A DNA stretch of 64,000 nucleotides. It comes from Deinococcus gobiensis I-0. Lineage in GTDB: Bacteria; Deinococcota; Deinococci; Deinococcales; Deinococcaceae. Positions 20,373 to 28,154 of this stretch are shown in pieces. The stretch lies in NCBI RefSeq assembly GCF_000252445.1, contig NC_017790.1, positions 726,968 to 790,967 on the forward strand, in the 5' to 3' direction. Under the pieces are notes generated by a model. That model saw nothing but the letters and a program-made list of their open reading frames with translations, did not search any database and was not told the DNA's origin. Both the position numbers and the translations under genes were made by a program. Each line of letters begins with the position of its first letter. Within the stretch, counting starts at the first letter, position 1.

Positions 20373-20461
20373 CCGTCACGCTCCCCACGGCGGTATGAAC
20401 CGCATCGGGTCATTGGGGTCTGATCTCAGCCGCGCTGCGAGCGCGACACCCCCGGTGACGG
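20373..20461 (-). ncRNA. TPP riboswitch (THI element)
   Basis: The minus strand carries the conserved THI-box blocks in order: GGGGGTG, then CTGAGATCAGACCC (CTGAGA at 20424-20429), GACCCGATGCGGTTCATACC, and GCCGTGGGGA. P1 closes perfectly with CCGTCAC (20455-20461) and GTGACGG (20373-20379). It lies 33 nt upstream of the terminator hairpin in front of tenA. Thiamine pyrophosphate binding should switch the operon off. Confidence 0.95.
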
Positions 20462-20465
20462 GCGA

Positions 20466-20471
20466 AGCATA
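20466..20471 (-). promoter_or_regulatory. -10 box of the thiamine-salvage operon
   Basis: TATGCT on the minus strand, 4 nt before the riboswitch P1 stem, which fits a transcript starting at the aptamer. The -35 is poor. Confidence 0.5.
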
Positions 20472-20872
20472 GCACCCCCGAGGTGTGGGCCGACCGGCCG
20501 TCTGCACAGGGGCAATCTTCCTGACCCGTACAGGCAGTGCGGCAGGAGCGCGCATACCCGCCGGAGAGTCCGGCACGTCTGCCGGAGCGAGCAATGCCCT
20601 TTCGGACGCTCCGGCAGACGCAGCGACCTGGGGTGAGCTGGACCCGGCACAGGAATAACGCTCAGTTAACGCTCATGCCTTACATTTATGTCACAGCAGC
20701 AAAGTCTTAAGAAAGCATGGGAGTGGCCGGGCGGCGCTGCTGGAAGCTCGGTTGTGGAGCGAGAGGGGGAGGAAACGAAGACCCAGACGATATTTACATC
20801 GCATCTACCGGACCCGACCGAAACATACCGACTGGCTTTGCCCATGAGCGACATGGGAAAAGGGGAGAAAAG
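20472..20872. other. Intergenic region between the thiamine operon and the pilus locus
   Basis: Divergent regulatory region. Short ORFs at 20688-20876 and on the minus strand have no support. It must contain the pilus promoter, but I see no convincing -35/-10 pair. TTATGTCA at 20686-20693 is a chance half of a known Deinococcus stress motif. Confidence 0.4.
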
Positions 20873-21418
20873 ATGAAGCGCACCGCACTGCTGACCACTG
20901 CCGTCCTGCTCGCCACCACCGCGACCGCCGCCAGCGTCGCCGGGTCCCAGACCACGCCCCTGACCCTTCAGGTGAACAACTTCTGCGTGATGGCCTACAC
21001 CACGCCGCAGTACAACGGCAAGGCTGGCCTGGACAAGACCTACGACACCCTCAGCCTGGGAACGGTCAACGCGGTCACCAACAACACCGTGAGCGACAAG
21101 ATGGTGATGGCCGTGGACTGTAACAAGGATACGGTCCTGAACATCGTCACCCCGGAAACGGTCACGCTGACCAACCAGAAGGGCGACACCATCCTGATCA
21201 AGAGGGACGCGACCTGGAGCCCCGAGAACCCCTTTGTCATGTCCTTCAGCAAGGGCAACAGCCGCGTGCCGGACTATGGTTTTGGCGGCTACCAGTACTA
21301 CGAACTGCTGGCCAGCTTCAAGGTCGGCGGCGCGGGCACGGGCGGCAACCGCGCCTGGTCGGTGCCCGGTGGTCTGTACAAGGGTGACCTGGTCATCAAC
21401 TTCAACTACGACGAGTAA
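20873..21418 (+). CDS. Probable major pilin of an archaic (Csu-type) chaperone-usher pilus
   Basis: A 181-residue secreted protein with a Sec signal (MKRTALLTTAVLLATTATAA). The mature domain looks like a spore-coat-U/pilin beta-sandwich lacking its last strand: NNFCVMAY and AVDCNKDT supply one disulfide, and the C-terminus ends GGLYKGDLVINFNYDE, the pattern seen in SCPU subunits. The ATG has AAAGGGGAG in front. A strong terminator separates it from the three assembly genes, as expected for an abundant subunit. SCPU membership is inferred from pattern and context. Confidence 0.75.
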   Translation: MKRTALLTTAVLLATTATAASVAGSQTTPLTLQVNNFCVMAYTTPQYNGKAGLDKTYDTLSLGTVNAVTNNTVSDKMVMAVDCNKDTVLNIVTPETVTLTNQKGDTILIKRDATWSPENPFVMSFSKGNSRVPDYGFGGYQYYELLASFKVGGAGTGGNRAWSVPGGLYKGDLVINFNYDE

Positions 21419-21431
21419 AGCCTTCCCTCTC

Positions 21432-21470
21432 CAGGCAACCCACCGCCGCGCGGCCGGGTTGCCTGTTTGT
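21432..21470 (+). terminator. Intrinsic terminator/attenuator inside the pilus operon
   Basis: CAGGCAACCC (21432-21441) pairs perfectly with GGGTTGCCTG (21456-21465); the loop contains an inner GC stem, and TTTGT follows. The stem lies between the major pilin and the rest of the operon, so read-through probably sets subunit-to-assembly stoichiometry. Confidence 0.8.
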
Positions 21471-21489
21471 GCCCCGAGGTGAATCCGGA

Positions 21490-21924
21490 ATGAACATCCC
21501 AGGTGTGAGGCTGCTCGTCCCCCTGGCCCTGCTCGGCGGCATGGCCGGGGCCAGCGCCGTCTTTCCCCCGGCCGCCTGTCAGATCGGGCCGGTCAGCAGC
21601 TCGGTCATGACCTATCAGGTGCCCACGGGCGCGCGCGGAACCCTGAATTTCAGGGTGCGCTGCCCGGCGGGCCAGACCTACGTGGTGCGCCTGAGTACCC
21701 CGGAGGGACCGCTGCTGGGAGCCAACGCGGCGCTGCGGTTTCTCGGCGCGGGCCAGAGCGAGGCGGTGATGTCCCTCACGGATCTTCCCGCCGACCTGAC
21801 CGTGTCGGGCGAGCGGGACTTTTCCCTGAGCCTGCGTGCCGAGCCGGGGCAGTGGAAGCTGGTGGGCGGCACCTACCGCACGAATCTGGAAATCGGGACC
21901 GAACCGCTGGCCCCCCCCCTGTAA
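21490..21924 (+). CDS. SCPU-like minor pilus subunit
   Basis: A 144-residue secreted protein. The Sec signal is MNIPGVRLLVPLALLGGMAG. The domain has a Cys pair (PAACQIG, RVRCPAG) and ends GGTYRTNLEIGTEP, like a spore-coat-U pilin. ATG 21490 is preferred over an in-frame codon at 21469, because the signal peptide starts here. The stop is 5 nt before the chaperone start, so these are co-translated. It could be a minor or tip subunit. Confidence 0.75.
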   Translation: MNIPGVRLLVPLALLGGMAGASAVFPPAACQIGPVSSSVMTYQVPTGARGTLNFRVRCPAGQTYVVRLSTPEGPLLGANAALRFLGAGQSEAVMSLTDLPADLTVSGERDFSLSLRAEPGQWKLVGGTYRTNLEIGTEPLAPPL

Positions 21925-21929
21925 GGAGC

Positions 21930-22640
21930 ATGACCTTGAGAAAAGCAGTCTGGCTATGGGCGGCCCTGGGCCTGTGCGGCGGGGCCGGTGCCCAGTCGTT
22001 CAGCCTCACGCCCACCGCGTTCAACATCAACCCCGAGCGCACCAACACGGCGCAGGTCCGCCTTCAGAACCAGACCCTCCAGCCCCTGCAATTCCGGGTC
22101 GAGGTCATGAAGTGGACGATGGACGGGACCCAGGTGTCCTACGTGCCCACCCGCGACGTGGTCGTGAATCCGGCGACCTTCCAGCTCGGGCCGCAGGGCG
22201 CGCAGGTGATCCGCGTGGGGGTCCTGAAAAAGGCCGGGGCCGACGAGATGACCTACCGGGTGTTCGTGCGGCAGGTGCTGGATACGGCGACTGCCCAGGC
22301 CGACCAGCAGGACGCCCAGATCAACCTGTCGCGGCTCATCAACATCTCGCTGCCGGTCTACGTGACCCCGCCCGACAGCGCCGCGAAGGTCAGTTTCCGC
22401 ATCAATGCCGGGGGCCAGACCCCCACCCTGGAGGTCACGAACGGCGGCAACCGGCACCTGACCCTGCGGCAGCTGCGCCTGGTCAGCGGCGACCAGACCT
22501 TTCCCATCGGCAGCAACGCCGTTCTGGGCAAGAGTACGCTGGCGCTGGCGCTGCCTGCGGCGCTGCCGGCCGGCGCGGTGGTCGAGGCCCGTTACCAGGA
22601 CGCCGACGACAAGGAACAGCGCGCCGCTGTGGCGCGCTAG
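21930..22640 (+). CDS. Periplasmic pilus assembly chaperone (PapD/CsuC-like)
   Basis: A 236-residue PapD-family chaperone with a Sec signal (MTLRKAVWLWAALGLCGGAG). The N-terminal Ig domain has SLTPTAFNINPERTNTAQVR, and the edge strand region reads TYRVFVRQV before a second Ig domain. PapD-like chaperones cap pilin subunits by donor-strand complementation in the periplasm. The ATG has TAAGGAG in front, overlapping the previous stop. The usher follows after 15 nt. Confidence 0.88.
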   Translation: MTLRKAVWLWAALGLCGGAGAQSFSLTPTAFNINPERTNTAQVRLQNQTLQPLQFRVEVMKWTMDGTQVSYVPTRDVVVNPATFQLGPQGAQVIRVGVLKKAGADEMTYRVFVRQVLDTATAQADQQDAQINLSRLINISLPVYVTPPDSAAKVSFRINAGGQTPTLEVTNGGNRHLTLRQLRLVSGDQTFPIGSNAVLGKSTLALALPAALPAGAVVEARYQDADDKEQRAAVAR

Positions 22641-22655
22641 GACGGGTGAACTGAC

Positions 22656-25022
22656 GTGGCGAACCGCACCCCTGGATGGCCGCTCCTGACCCTGACGGCG
22701 GCGCTGCTGTGTGCCGGAACCCTCTGTGCCGCGCAGGCCCAGACCCAGGGGACGCCGCTCCCGGCGCCGGCGGCCCCCACCAGCGCCGTGCCGGCCACGG
22801 CCACCGACCTCTGCGCCCAGACCCCGACCTTCGTCGACACCACCGTCAACGGCGAGGGCCGGGGCGGCACGCTGGCCTTTCTGGCCGGGGGGGAGGTCTG
22901 GGTGTCGCCGGGGGTGCTGCGCCCCAGCGAGGCCGGGTACGTCGCGCAGACGGTGACCTGCGAGGCGGGCGATTTCGTGCGGCTCAAGTCTTCCCTGAGC
23001 GTGAATTTCGACGCCGGCGAGCTGACACTGGACATCCGCCCCGAACTGGCGCTGCTGCCCGGCGGCGTGCTGGACCTGGGCACCGACGCCTCGCAGGCGG
23101 CCCCGGACGGCCCGGTGCTGCCGGTATTCTCGGTGGGGGTACGCGGTGACCTGCGCCGCAGCCTGCTGGTGTTGGATACGCTGCCCGGCAGTGTGGTCAC
23201 CCATACGGCCGCCCTGCGCCTGGACTACCAGAACGCGCGCGTCCAGACCTATGCCCAGGTCAGCGAGGGTGGGCTGCTCCGCCCGGGGCTGGACGCCGGG
23301 TCGCCGGAGGCCGGAGCGCAGCGCTTCGGGGCCGAGGCGGCGGCGCTGTACGACCTGAGCCCGGTCCTGAGCGTGGGCGCCGTGGCCTACGCCGACTATG
23401 CCGCCCCCCCGGTGACCGTGCCGGACGGCAGCGCGGCGTCTGCGGTCTGGGGCCTGAGCCCCGACCGGGTGAGCGGCCTGACCTTCGTGGCCGGCAGCAC
23501 GCGCGCCTACCGCCTGCCGCAACTCGTGGTGCCCCTGCCGCTGGACGCGGACGTGAGCATCGTCGTGAACGGCAGCTCGCTGCGGCGGGTGCGGGTCGCG
23601 GCCGGCAACCTGACCCTGCGCAACATTCCGCTCGCCTCACCGTCGGGCACGGTCGAGGTCAGCATTCTCGACGCGACCGGCATCCGCACGCAGCGTTACG
23701 GGTACACCTCGGCCGACGTGGTCGTGGCGGCGCGCGCGCTCGCGGCGCAGGGACAGGTCGGCGTGCAGGCCCGCACGCTCCGGGGCACCTCGGGCCTGAT
23801 GCCGGCGGCGGCCCTGACCGGCGTGTACGGCCTGAACGAACGCTGGAGCGTCGCGGGCGAGGTCTTGGCGTCGGCCGAGCAGCAGCGGGTCCAGGCGTCG
23901 GTGCGCTACACCGATCCGGCCTTCAATACGGGCTTTTCGGTCCGCTACGACTCCCGGCTGCGCGCGCCCGTCGTGCTGACCGGCGACGCGACCTACACCC
24001 GCGCCGAGTGGCGCGTGGGGGTCAATGCCGCCGTCGTCCCCACCGACCTGGGCGCGTCGCTGCTGCGTGGGCAGGTGTCGATGCTGCGGCCCCGGTTCGT
24101 GACCACGCTGGGCCTTCAGGCCGCGCCCGGAGCGGGGGAATACGGCGTGAGCCTCAACGGTACGGGCCGCCTGTCCGACCGCCTGAGCCTGGGCGGTGAG
24201 GGGTCGCTCCGCACCGACGGGACCGGCACCCTGGGCTGGCGGCTGGGCGTGAGCCTGAACTGGACCCCCTGGGAGAAGGTCAGCGTACTGGCCGGAGCCT
24301 TCACGGCCAGCACGGTCGGAAGCGGACCGCAGACCGTCCTGGCGACGCAGGTGAGCTACCAGCCCAGCCCCGCGCACACCTTCAGCAGCCTCATCACCAC
24401 CCAGACGGGGCAGACGCCTGCGGCGAGCCTCCGCTACGACTACAACCGCAACGTGCTGGCCTCGGTCAGTGCCGCGACCACGGGGGACTTCAGCGTGGCC
24501 GGAGCCGCCACCGCCGCGTGGGTGGCGGGCCGGGCGTACCTCACGCAGGACCAGTTCGGGCACGGCGTCCTCGTCAGGACAGGGGTACCGGGGCTGCCGC
24601 TGGTCATCAACGGGCAGAGCGTCGTGGCCGATGCGCGCGGCGACGCCCTGTTGATGCTCAGTGTCGCCGCGCGTACCGTCAACCTGACGCCGGATTTCGA
24701 ACGTATCCCCTTCACGGTCAGCGTGGTCGAGGACAACCGCGAGGTGGCGCTCGCCCCGCACGGCATCGTCACGGTGGACTGGACCTCGAATTTCATCCAG
24801 AACATGTGGGTGCGCCTGTTGCGGCCTGACGGTACGCCGGTCCGCTATGGCCGCATCGACCTGCCCGGCGGGCCTACCACCGACGACGAGGGCTGGAGTC
24901 TCGTGCCCCGGCAGGCGACACCGGTCACAGTACAGGTGCAGCCCGACGAGGACGGGGGCTTACCTTGCCGCGCGACCCTTCGGGCGGGCCAGGAGACGTC
25001 CCGCTGCGAGCCGCTGCCCTGA
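22656..25022 (+). CDS. Outer-membrane pilus usher (FimD/CsuD-like)
   Basis: A 788-residue usher with a GTG start and Sec signal. Mature layout: an N-terminal substrate domain with GEGRGGTLAFL and FDAGELTLDIRPELALLPGG, then the beta-barrel with a plug-like region (VNGSSLRRVRVAAGNLTLRN, near residues 305-325). C-terminal domains end with a Cys pair (LPCRATL, TSRCEPLP). Size fits archaic ushers. It forms the outer-membrane pore that polymerises chaperone-subunit complexes. This implies a diderm envelope. Confidence 0.87.
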   Translation: MANRTPGWPLLTLTAALLCAGTLCAAQAQTQGTPLPAPAAPTSAVPATATDLCAQTPTFVDTTVNGEGRGGTLAFLAGGEVWVSPGVLRPSEAGYVAQTVTCEAGDFVRLKSSLSVNFDAGELTLDIRPELALLPGGVLDLGTDASQAAPDGPVLPVFSVGVRGDLRRSLLVLDTLPGSVVTHTAALRLDYQNARVQTYAQVSEGGLLRPGLDAGSPEAGAQRFGAEAAALYDLSPVLSVGAVAYADYAAPPVTVPDGSAASAVWGLSPDRVSGLTFVAGSTRAYRLPQLVVPLPLDADVSIVVNGSSLRRVRVAAGNLTLRNIPLASPSGTVEVSILDATGIRTQRYGYTSADVVVAARALAAQGQVGVQARTLRGTSGLMPAAALTGVYGLNERWSVAGEVLASAEQQRVQASVRYTDPAFNTGFSVRYDSRLRAPVVLTGDATYTRAEWRVGVNAAVVPTDLGASLLRGQVSMLRPRFVTTLGLQAAPGAGEYGVSLNGTGRLSDRLSLGGEGSLRTDGTGTLGWRLGVSLNWTPWEKVSVLAGAFTASTVGSGPQTVLATQVSYQPSPAHTFSSLITTQTGQTPAASLRYDYNRNVLASVSAATTGDFSVAGAATAAWVAGRAYLTQDQFGHGVLVRTGVPGLPLVINGQSVVADARGDALLMLSVAARTVNLTPDFERIPFTVSVVEDNREVALAPHGIVTVDWTSNFIQNMWVRLLRPDGTPVRYGRIDLPGGPTTDDEGWSLVPRQATPVTVQVQPDEDGGLPCRATLRAGQETSRCEPLP

Positions 25023-25052
25023 ACCTGTGCAGGCCCAGCCGGGCCGCTCCGC

Positions 25053-25406
25053 TCAGTAGAAGTCGAGCTGGTAGCCTTCGGGCCGGGCGAGACGCCGGTA
25101 GTCCACCAGGTCCCCGCCCGACTCGTCACGCCGCACCCCGAGCAGCCGCACCGGCTGGAGGGGCGACGTGGCGAGACCCAGCAGGGCCGCCGCTTCCTCC
25201 GTGGGCTGGTAGCCGCGTGTGCAGCGCAGGGTCAGCACGTCCGGGGTCTGGCCGGCGACCTCGCACCGCGCCTCTACCTGAAGGCTCAGGTGGAGGACTT
25301 GCTGAGGGGCCAGTCCCCAGGCGGTGCCGGAGCAGAGGAGGGCGAGGCCCAGCAGCAGGCCGCGGGTTTCCGGGCGGCGCGACTTGAGACGTGCGAGTTC
25401 AGTCAT
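25053..25406 (-). CDS. Small secreted protein, possibly an inverted pilin-like subunit
   Basis: A 117-residue protein with an N-terminal signal (RGLLLGLALLCSGTAWG). The mature part begins HLSLQVEARCEVAG and has LTLRCTRGYQP; a Cys pair spaced this way and a terminal YQLDFY strand recall SCPU subunits, though no family is certain. It is convergent with the usher, separated by 30 nt. GGGGAG lies before the ATG. It could be an extra subunit under separate control, or unrelated. Confidence 0.6.
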   Translation of the reverse strand: MTELARLKSRRPETRGLLLGLALLCSGTAWGLAPQQVLHLSLQVEARCEVAGQTPDVLTLRCTRGYQPTEEAAALLGLATSPLQPVRLLGVRRDESGGDLVDYRRLARPEGYQLDFY

Positions 25407-25558
25407 GGCGTGGGCTCCCCACAGCCGGGCCTTACCGTGCCCGGCCGTGTTTCTGGGGGCACTGTAGGGGGCGTGCTCTCACGGTCTTCTTTCGGGGCGG
25501 CGCGGCGAGGGGGTCAGGAGGCCTTCATGGTCCGGCTCGGTGGCTCCGCCGGGAGTTC

Positions 25559-25729
25559 TCAGCGGACGTACAGCGGGCGCAGGGTCTTCAGGAGAAGCGT
25601 CATGGCCACGAGGGCGCCCGCTCCGGCTCCGACGCTCTGCCAGAGGTCGCCGGTCGGCAGCACGCGGCTCTCGTCCCAGCAGAAAAAGACGGTGAAGACG
25701 GCGAACATCACGGCATTGACGTAGATCAT
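25559..25729 (-). CDS. Small two-helix membrane protein
   Basis: A 56-residue product. Helix 1 is IYVNAVMFAVFTVFFCW, a polar turn (DESRVLPTGD) follows, then helix 2 around GAGAGALVAMTLLL and a basic tail (KTLRPLYVR). Third-position GC is high, as in real genes here. No clear Shine-Dalgarno sequence. It lies 61 nt after the Pvc16-like gene on the same strand. Function unknown; holin-like or membrane-anchor roles are possible. Confidence 0.55.
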   Translation of the reverse strand: MIYVNAVMFAVFTVFFCWDESRVLPTGDLWQSVGAGAGALVAMTLLLKTLRPLYVR

Positions 25730-25790
25730 CGGAGGTCATTGTGGCGTTTTCCGGCCCGGCCGGATGAGCGGCGGGCCGGAGGTGGCCGGC

Positions 25791-26657
25791 TCAGGCGGGC
25801 AGTTCGGCCGGGCCACCTGCCGCCGAAGAAACCTCTGGAGTGAAGACCACCCGGTACTCGCCTGGCAGGGTGCGCAGCAGATGCCAGATGGCCGTACCCG
25901 CCAGACGCACGAGCACCTGCGCGACCTCGTCGTGTGGCAAGCGGGTGGTGAACAGGCCGTCGTTGCCGCTGACGCTGAAGCCGGGACCGTCGGGCAGCCG
26001 GACCTCGGCGCCCACGACCGGCTCGCCCGCACCGTCCACCAGGGTCCAGGCATAGCGCCGGGATTCCTGCGCCAGGCCGCCGGAGGGGTCACGCATGCTG
26101 AAGCTCAGGCCCACGGCGAGGCTCCGCAGCTGCTCGATGTTCAGGTCCAGGGGCGCGGTCAGGACATAGTGCAGCGCAGGCCGGGGCGGGATGCCCAGGG
26201 CGCTGAACACCTCCGAGACGCGTGGGGCGCTTTCGGCCTGGGCCACCTGCGCCTGGAGCGGCGTGTCGAGCGCCCGGACCTCGGCCGGCAGCAGGTCGTC
26301 GGGCCAGTCGGCATTGCGGACCAGCGTGGCGAGGACCCGCCACAGCACCTGCCATTCCTGGTCGTCGAGTTCGGGCAGCTGCGACTTGAAATGCGTGGTC
26401 ACGACGTAGCGCAGGTCGATGCGGCGTGGGCGCAGGCGCTTGGTCTCGCGCGCGTCGTGACGGATATGCATAAATTCGTTCTCGCGCAGCTGGGCGTTCT
26501 CGACGATGGCATACAGGTTGAAATTGATGGTGGGCCGGTTGATGGCGGCCGCCCAGTCCCGCGTGGGGGTGGCGAAGGTGATGTCCACGTCGCCGGGTGG
26601 AATCTTGCCGTCGCTGTAGAGCATCGAGCGCAGCGCCTCGTGCAGGGCGCCGATCAT
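25791..26657 (-). CDS. DUF4255 / Pvc16-like protein of contractile injection systems
   Basis: A 288-residue cytoplasmic protein. The N-terminus (AALRSMLY region; VDITFATPTRDWA; RPTINFNLYAIVENAQLREN) matches the Pvc16_N/DUF4255 pattern. A second beta domain around residues 195-265 carries GAEVRLPDGPGFSVSGNDG. Pvc16 proteins are thought to cap or terminate the sheath-tube of extracellular contractile injection systems and related phage-tail-like particles. ATG 26657 (MIGALHEALR) is chosen; an in-frame upstream codon adds an unlikely Arg-rich leader. No sheath, tube, baseplate or ATPase gene is in the window. Confidence 0.78.
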   Translation of the reverse strand: MIGALHEALRSMLYSDGKIPPGDVDITFATPTRDWAAAINRPTINFNLYAIVENAQLRENEFMHIRHDARETKRLRPRRIDLRYVVTTHFKSQLPELDDQEWQVLWRVLATLVRNADWPDDLLPAEVRALDTPLQAQVAQAESAPRVSEVFSALGIPPRPALHYVLTAPLDLNIEQLRSLAVGLSFSMRDPSGGLAQESRRYAWTLVDGAGEPVVGAEVRLPDGPGFSVSGNDGLFTTRLPHDEVAQVLVRLAGTAIWHLLRTLPGEYRVVFTPEVSSAAGGPAELPA

Positions 26658-26682
26658 GGCTGCCCACCTGTCTCTCCCTTCA

Positions 26683-26958
26683 TCATCCGCCGATGAGAAC
26701 CGTCGCCTGGGTGGCGCTGAGCACCGCGCCGCACCCCAGGAGGTCTCCCTCACGCGCGGCGGGTCGGCCCTCGATGAAGACGGTGGCCGATCCTCTGGCG
26801 ATGACCTGTGGGCCGTGGGCCGCCAGGGGAGGGGGCTCGCTGTGGGGGTCGCCGACCCGTGCCGCAGGCAGACCGGCGACGGTGACGGTGGCGGCCCCGG
26901 CGCTCACCGCGCCGCCGTGTGCGCCGGGATCCCCGACGCGGAGGGCTGGAAAGGACAT
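26683..26958 (-). CDS. PAAR-repeat spike-tip protein
   Basis: A 91-residue protein with PAAR repeats: LPAARVGDP near residues 29-37 and RPAAREGDL near 65-73, plus ALRVGDPGAHGG at the N-terminus. Glycine-rich beta turns separate them. PAAR proteins sharpen the tip of type VI secretion and contractile-injection spikes and can carry effectors. None is fused here. It is directly upstream of the Pvc16-like gene on the same strand (25 nt). Confidence 0.85.
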   Translation of the reverse strand: MSFPALRVGDPGAHGGAVSAGAATVTVAGLPAARVGDPHSEPPPLAAHGPQVIARGSATVFIEGRPAAREGDLLGCGAVLSATQATVLIGG

Positions 26959-27034
26959 GGCCGCATGTTGCGCGCCCTGGGCGGAACTTGCAAGCGCAGA
27001 CGCCCGGAGCCCGTCGTCAGGCGATGAAACGCGG

Positions 27035-27064
27035 TTGCGCTGGCCCGTCCCTGAGCGCTAGAGT
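27035..27064 (+). promoter_or_regulatory. Promoter of tRNA-Leu
   Basis: TTGCGC (27035-27040), 18-nt spacer, TAGAGT (27059-27064), about 36 nt before the mature tRNA 5' end. Confidence 0.6.
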
Positions 27065-27100
27065 TCCGGGGCCAGTGCCGCAGGTAGAGGGCAGGGGCGG

Positions 27101-27181
<81 letters not shown>

Positions 27182-27182
<1 letters not shown>

Positions 27183-27219
27183 AAAGAAAACCCCCGTCCT
27201 AGACAGGGGATTTTCTTTT
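27182..27219 (+). terminator. Bidirectional terminator after tRNA-Leu
   Basis: AAAAGAAAACCCCC pairs with GGGGATTTTCTTTT (one mismatch) around a 10-nt loop. With A and T runs on both sides it can end transcription of the tRNA (+) and of the small minus-strand gene at 27310. Confidence 0.8.
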
Positions 27220-27309
27220 GAATGAGCTTGCTGTGGATCGGTGACCGGTCGGTGCGGGCGATTCTTTTCTGGGGAAGAGTTCAGAGACGGTGCAGTGTGC
27301 CGGAGGGAT

Positions 27310-27513
27310 TCAGTCCTTTTTCTGGCCGTCTTGATCTTCGTAGAGGGCAGGATCGTTGGCGCCGTAATGAACGGCGCTGGTGCCGTCGACAGAGGCGTCG
27401 AGGGTGTCAGTCTCCTTGACATCATTGGGAGGCTGATACACGGGGTGGTCAGGCGTGACGGTTTCGCCGGTTTCGGTCATGGGAGCGGTATCGGGCGTCG
27501 TGTCCTTGGTCAT
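27310..27513 (-). CDS. Small acidic, disordered hypothetical protein
   Basis: A 67-residue product rich in Asp, Thr, Glu and Pro (TETGETVTPDHPVYQPPNDV; ends EDQDGQKKD), with no hydrophobic segment. Third-position GC is high throughout, arguing for coding. ATG 27513 is chosen at the start of the low-complexity part, since the upstream extension looks non-coding; no Shine-Dalgarno sequence is visible. It shares a bidirectional terminator with tRNA-Leu. Not recognised. Confidence 0.5.
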   Translation of the reverse strand: MTKDTTPDTAPMTETGETVTPDHPVYQPPNDVKETDTLDASVDGTSAVHYGANDPALYEDQDGQKKD

Positions 27514-27746
27514 GCTGCAGTCTCGGCGAGTCGGACTGGAGAAGAGCAGAAATTGACTGAAGAAGACTTCACCTGATGGCGGGTCGGTCGCCAGGGGTGC
27601 ACCTGCACAAGCCCGAGCCTCCTTGAGGTGAACGGAAGGCGTCCACTCTGGTCTGCTCGCCGGAAAGCACTTCAACATGAAAGGCCACCGAAGTGCCCTT
27701 CAACTGTCGGGAGAGGCTCAGCCCGCCCAGTAACCGATTGGCCCCA

Positions 27747-27830
27747 TCAGGCTGATCGGTAGGGGCGTAGGGGCGGTGAGGCGAAACCGGCGAACACGGC
27801 AGCGAGCAGAACAGCGCCCACCTTCTTCAT
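27747..27830 (-). CDS. 27-residue signal-peptide-like small ORF
   Basis: The product starts MKKVGAVLLAAVFAGFA, a full Sec-signal pattern, and stops ten residues later (SPPLRPYRSA). GAGGAGG at ideal spacing in front is as strong as any in the window, so translation is likely. It may be a tiny secreted peptide, a membrane microprotein, or the remnant of a longer secreted protein lost by frameshift; no continuation is visible in other frames. Confidence 0.45.
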   Translation of the reverse strand: MKKVGAVLLAAVFAGFASPPLRPYRSA

Positions 27831-28142
27831 GTCGTACCTCCTCAATTTGAACCGTCCAGAGTTGGAGTGTCCTGTGTGGAGTGAAAGCCGATTTGAATGG
27901 CGCTACGGGAGAGGGTCAGGTGCGCGACCTGCTTCGGGACCGGGCCGGTCGAGCCGTAAAGAAGTGGCCTGTTGGCGAATTGACGCATGGGCCACCCTCA
28001 CGACATGGCGGCTGACCGACCACAGCTGGCACTGACATGCAACTTGTCGTCGGAAAAGTCTCTCCTCATGGTGCAGAAGGAAGTCCGCCTCGGTTTTCCT
28101 GCGCCGAGTTCAGGGCGGCTGTTGCCCCAGAGCGAGATGCGC
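27831..28142. other. Intergenic region before the response-regulator pair
   Basis: Lower GC than its surroundings, no credible ORF, and no clear repeat beyond the promoter of the next gene at its right edge. Confidence 0.4.
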
Positions 28143-28148
28143 TACGGT
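28143..28148 (+). promoter_or_regulatory. -10 box of a leaderless promoter (response regulator)
   Basis: TACGGT, 6 nt, ATG 28155. TTGCCC 15 nt upstream is a poor -35. Confidence 0.5.
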
Positions 28149-28154
28149 AGCAGG

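Noticed and set aside
20686..20693. TTATGTCA as half of the Deinococcus radiation/desiccation response motif
   Set aside because: The second half (TGACATAA) is missing, so it is probably chance.
25479..25739. 86-codon minus-strand ORF overlapping the small membrane-protein gene
   Set aside because: Arg-rich composition in this frame, while the overlapping frame (25559-25729) gives two clean membrane helices.
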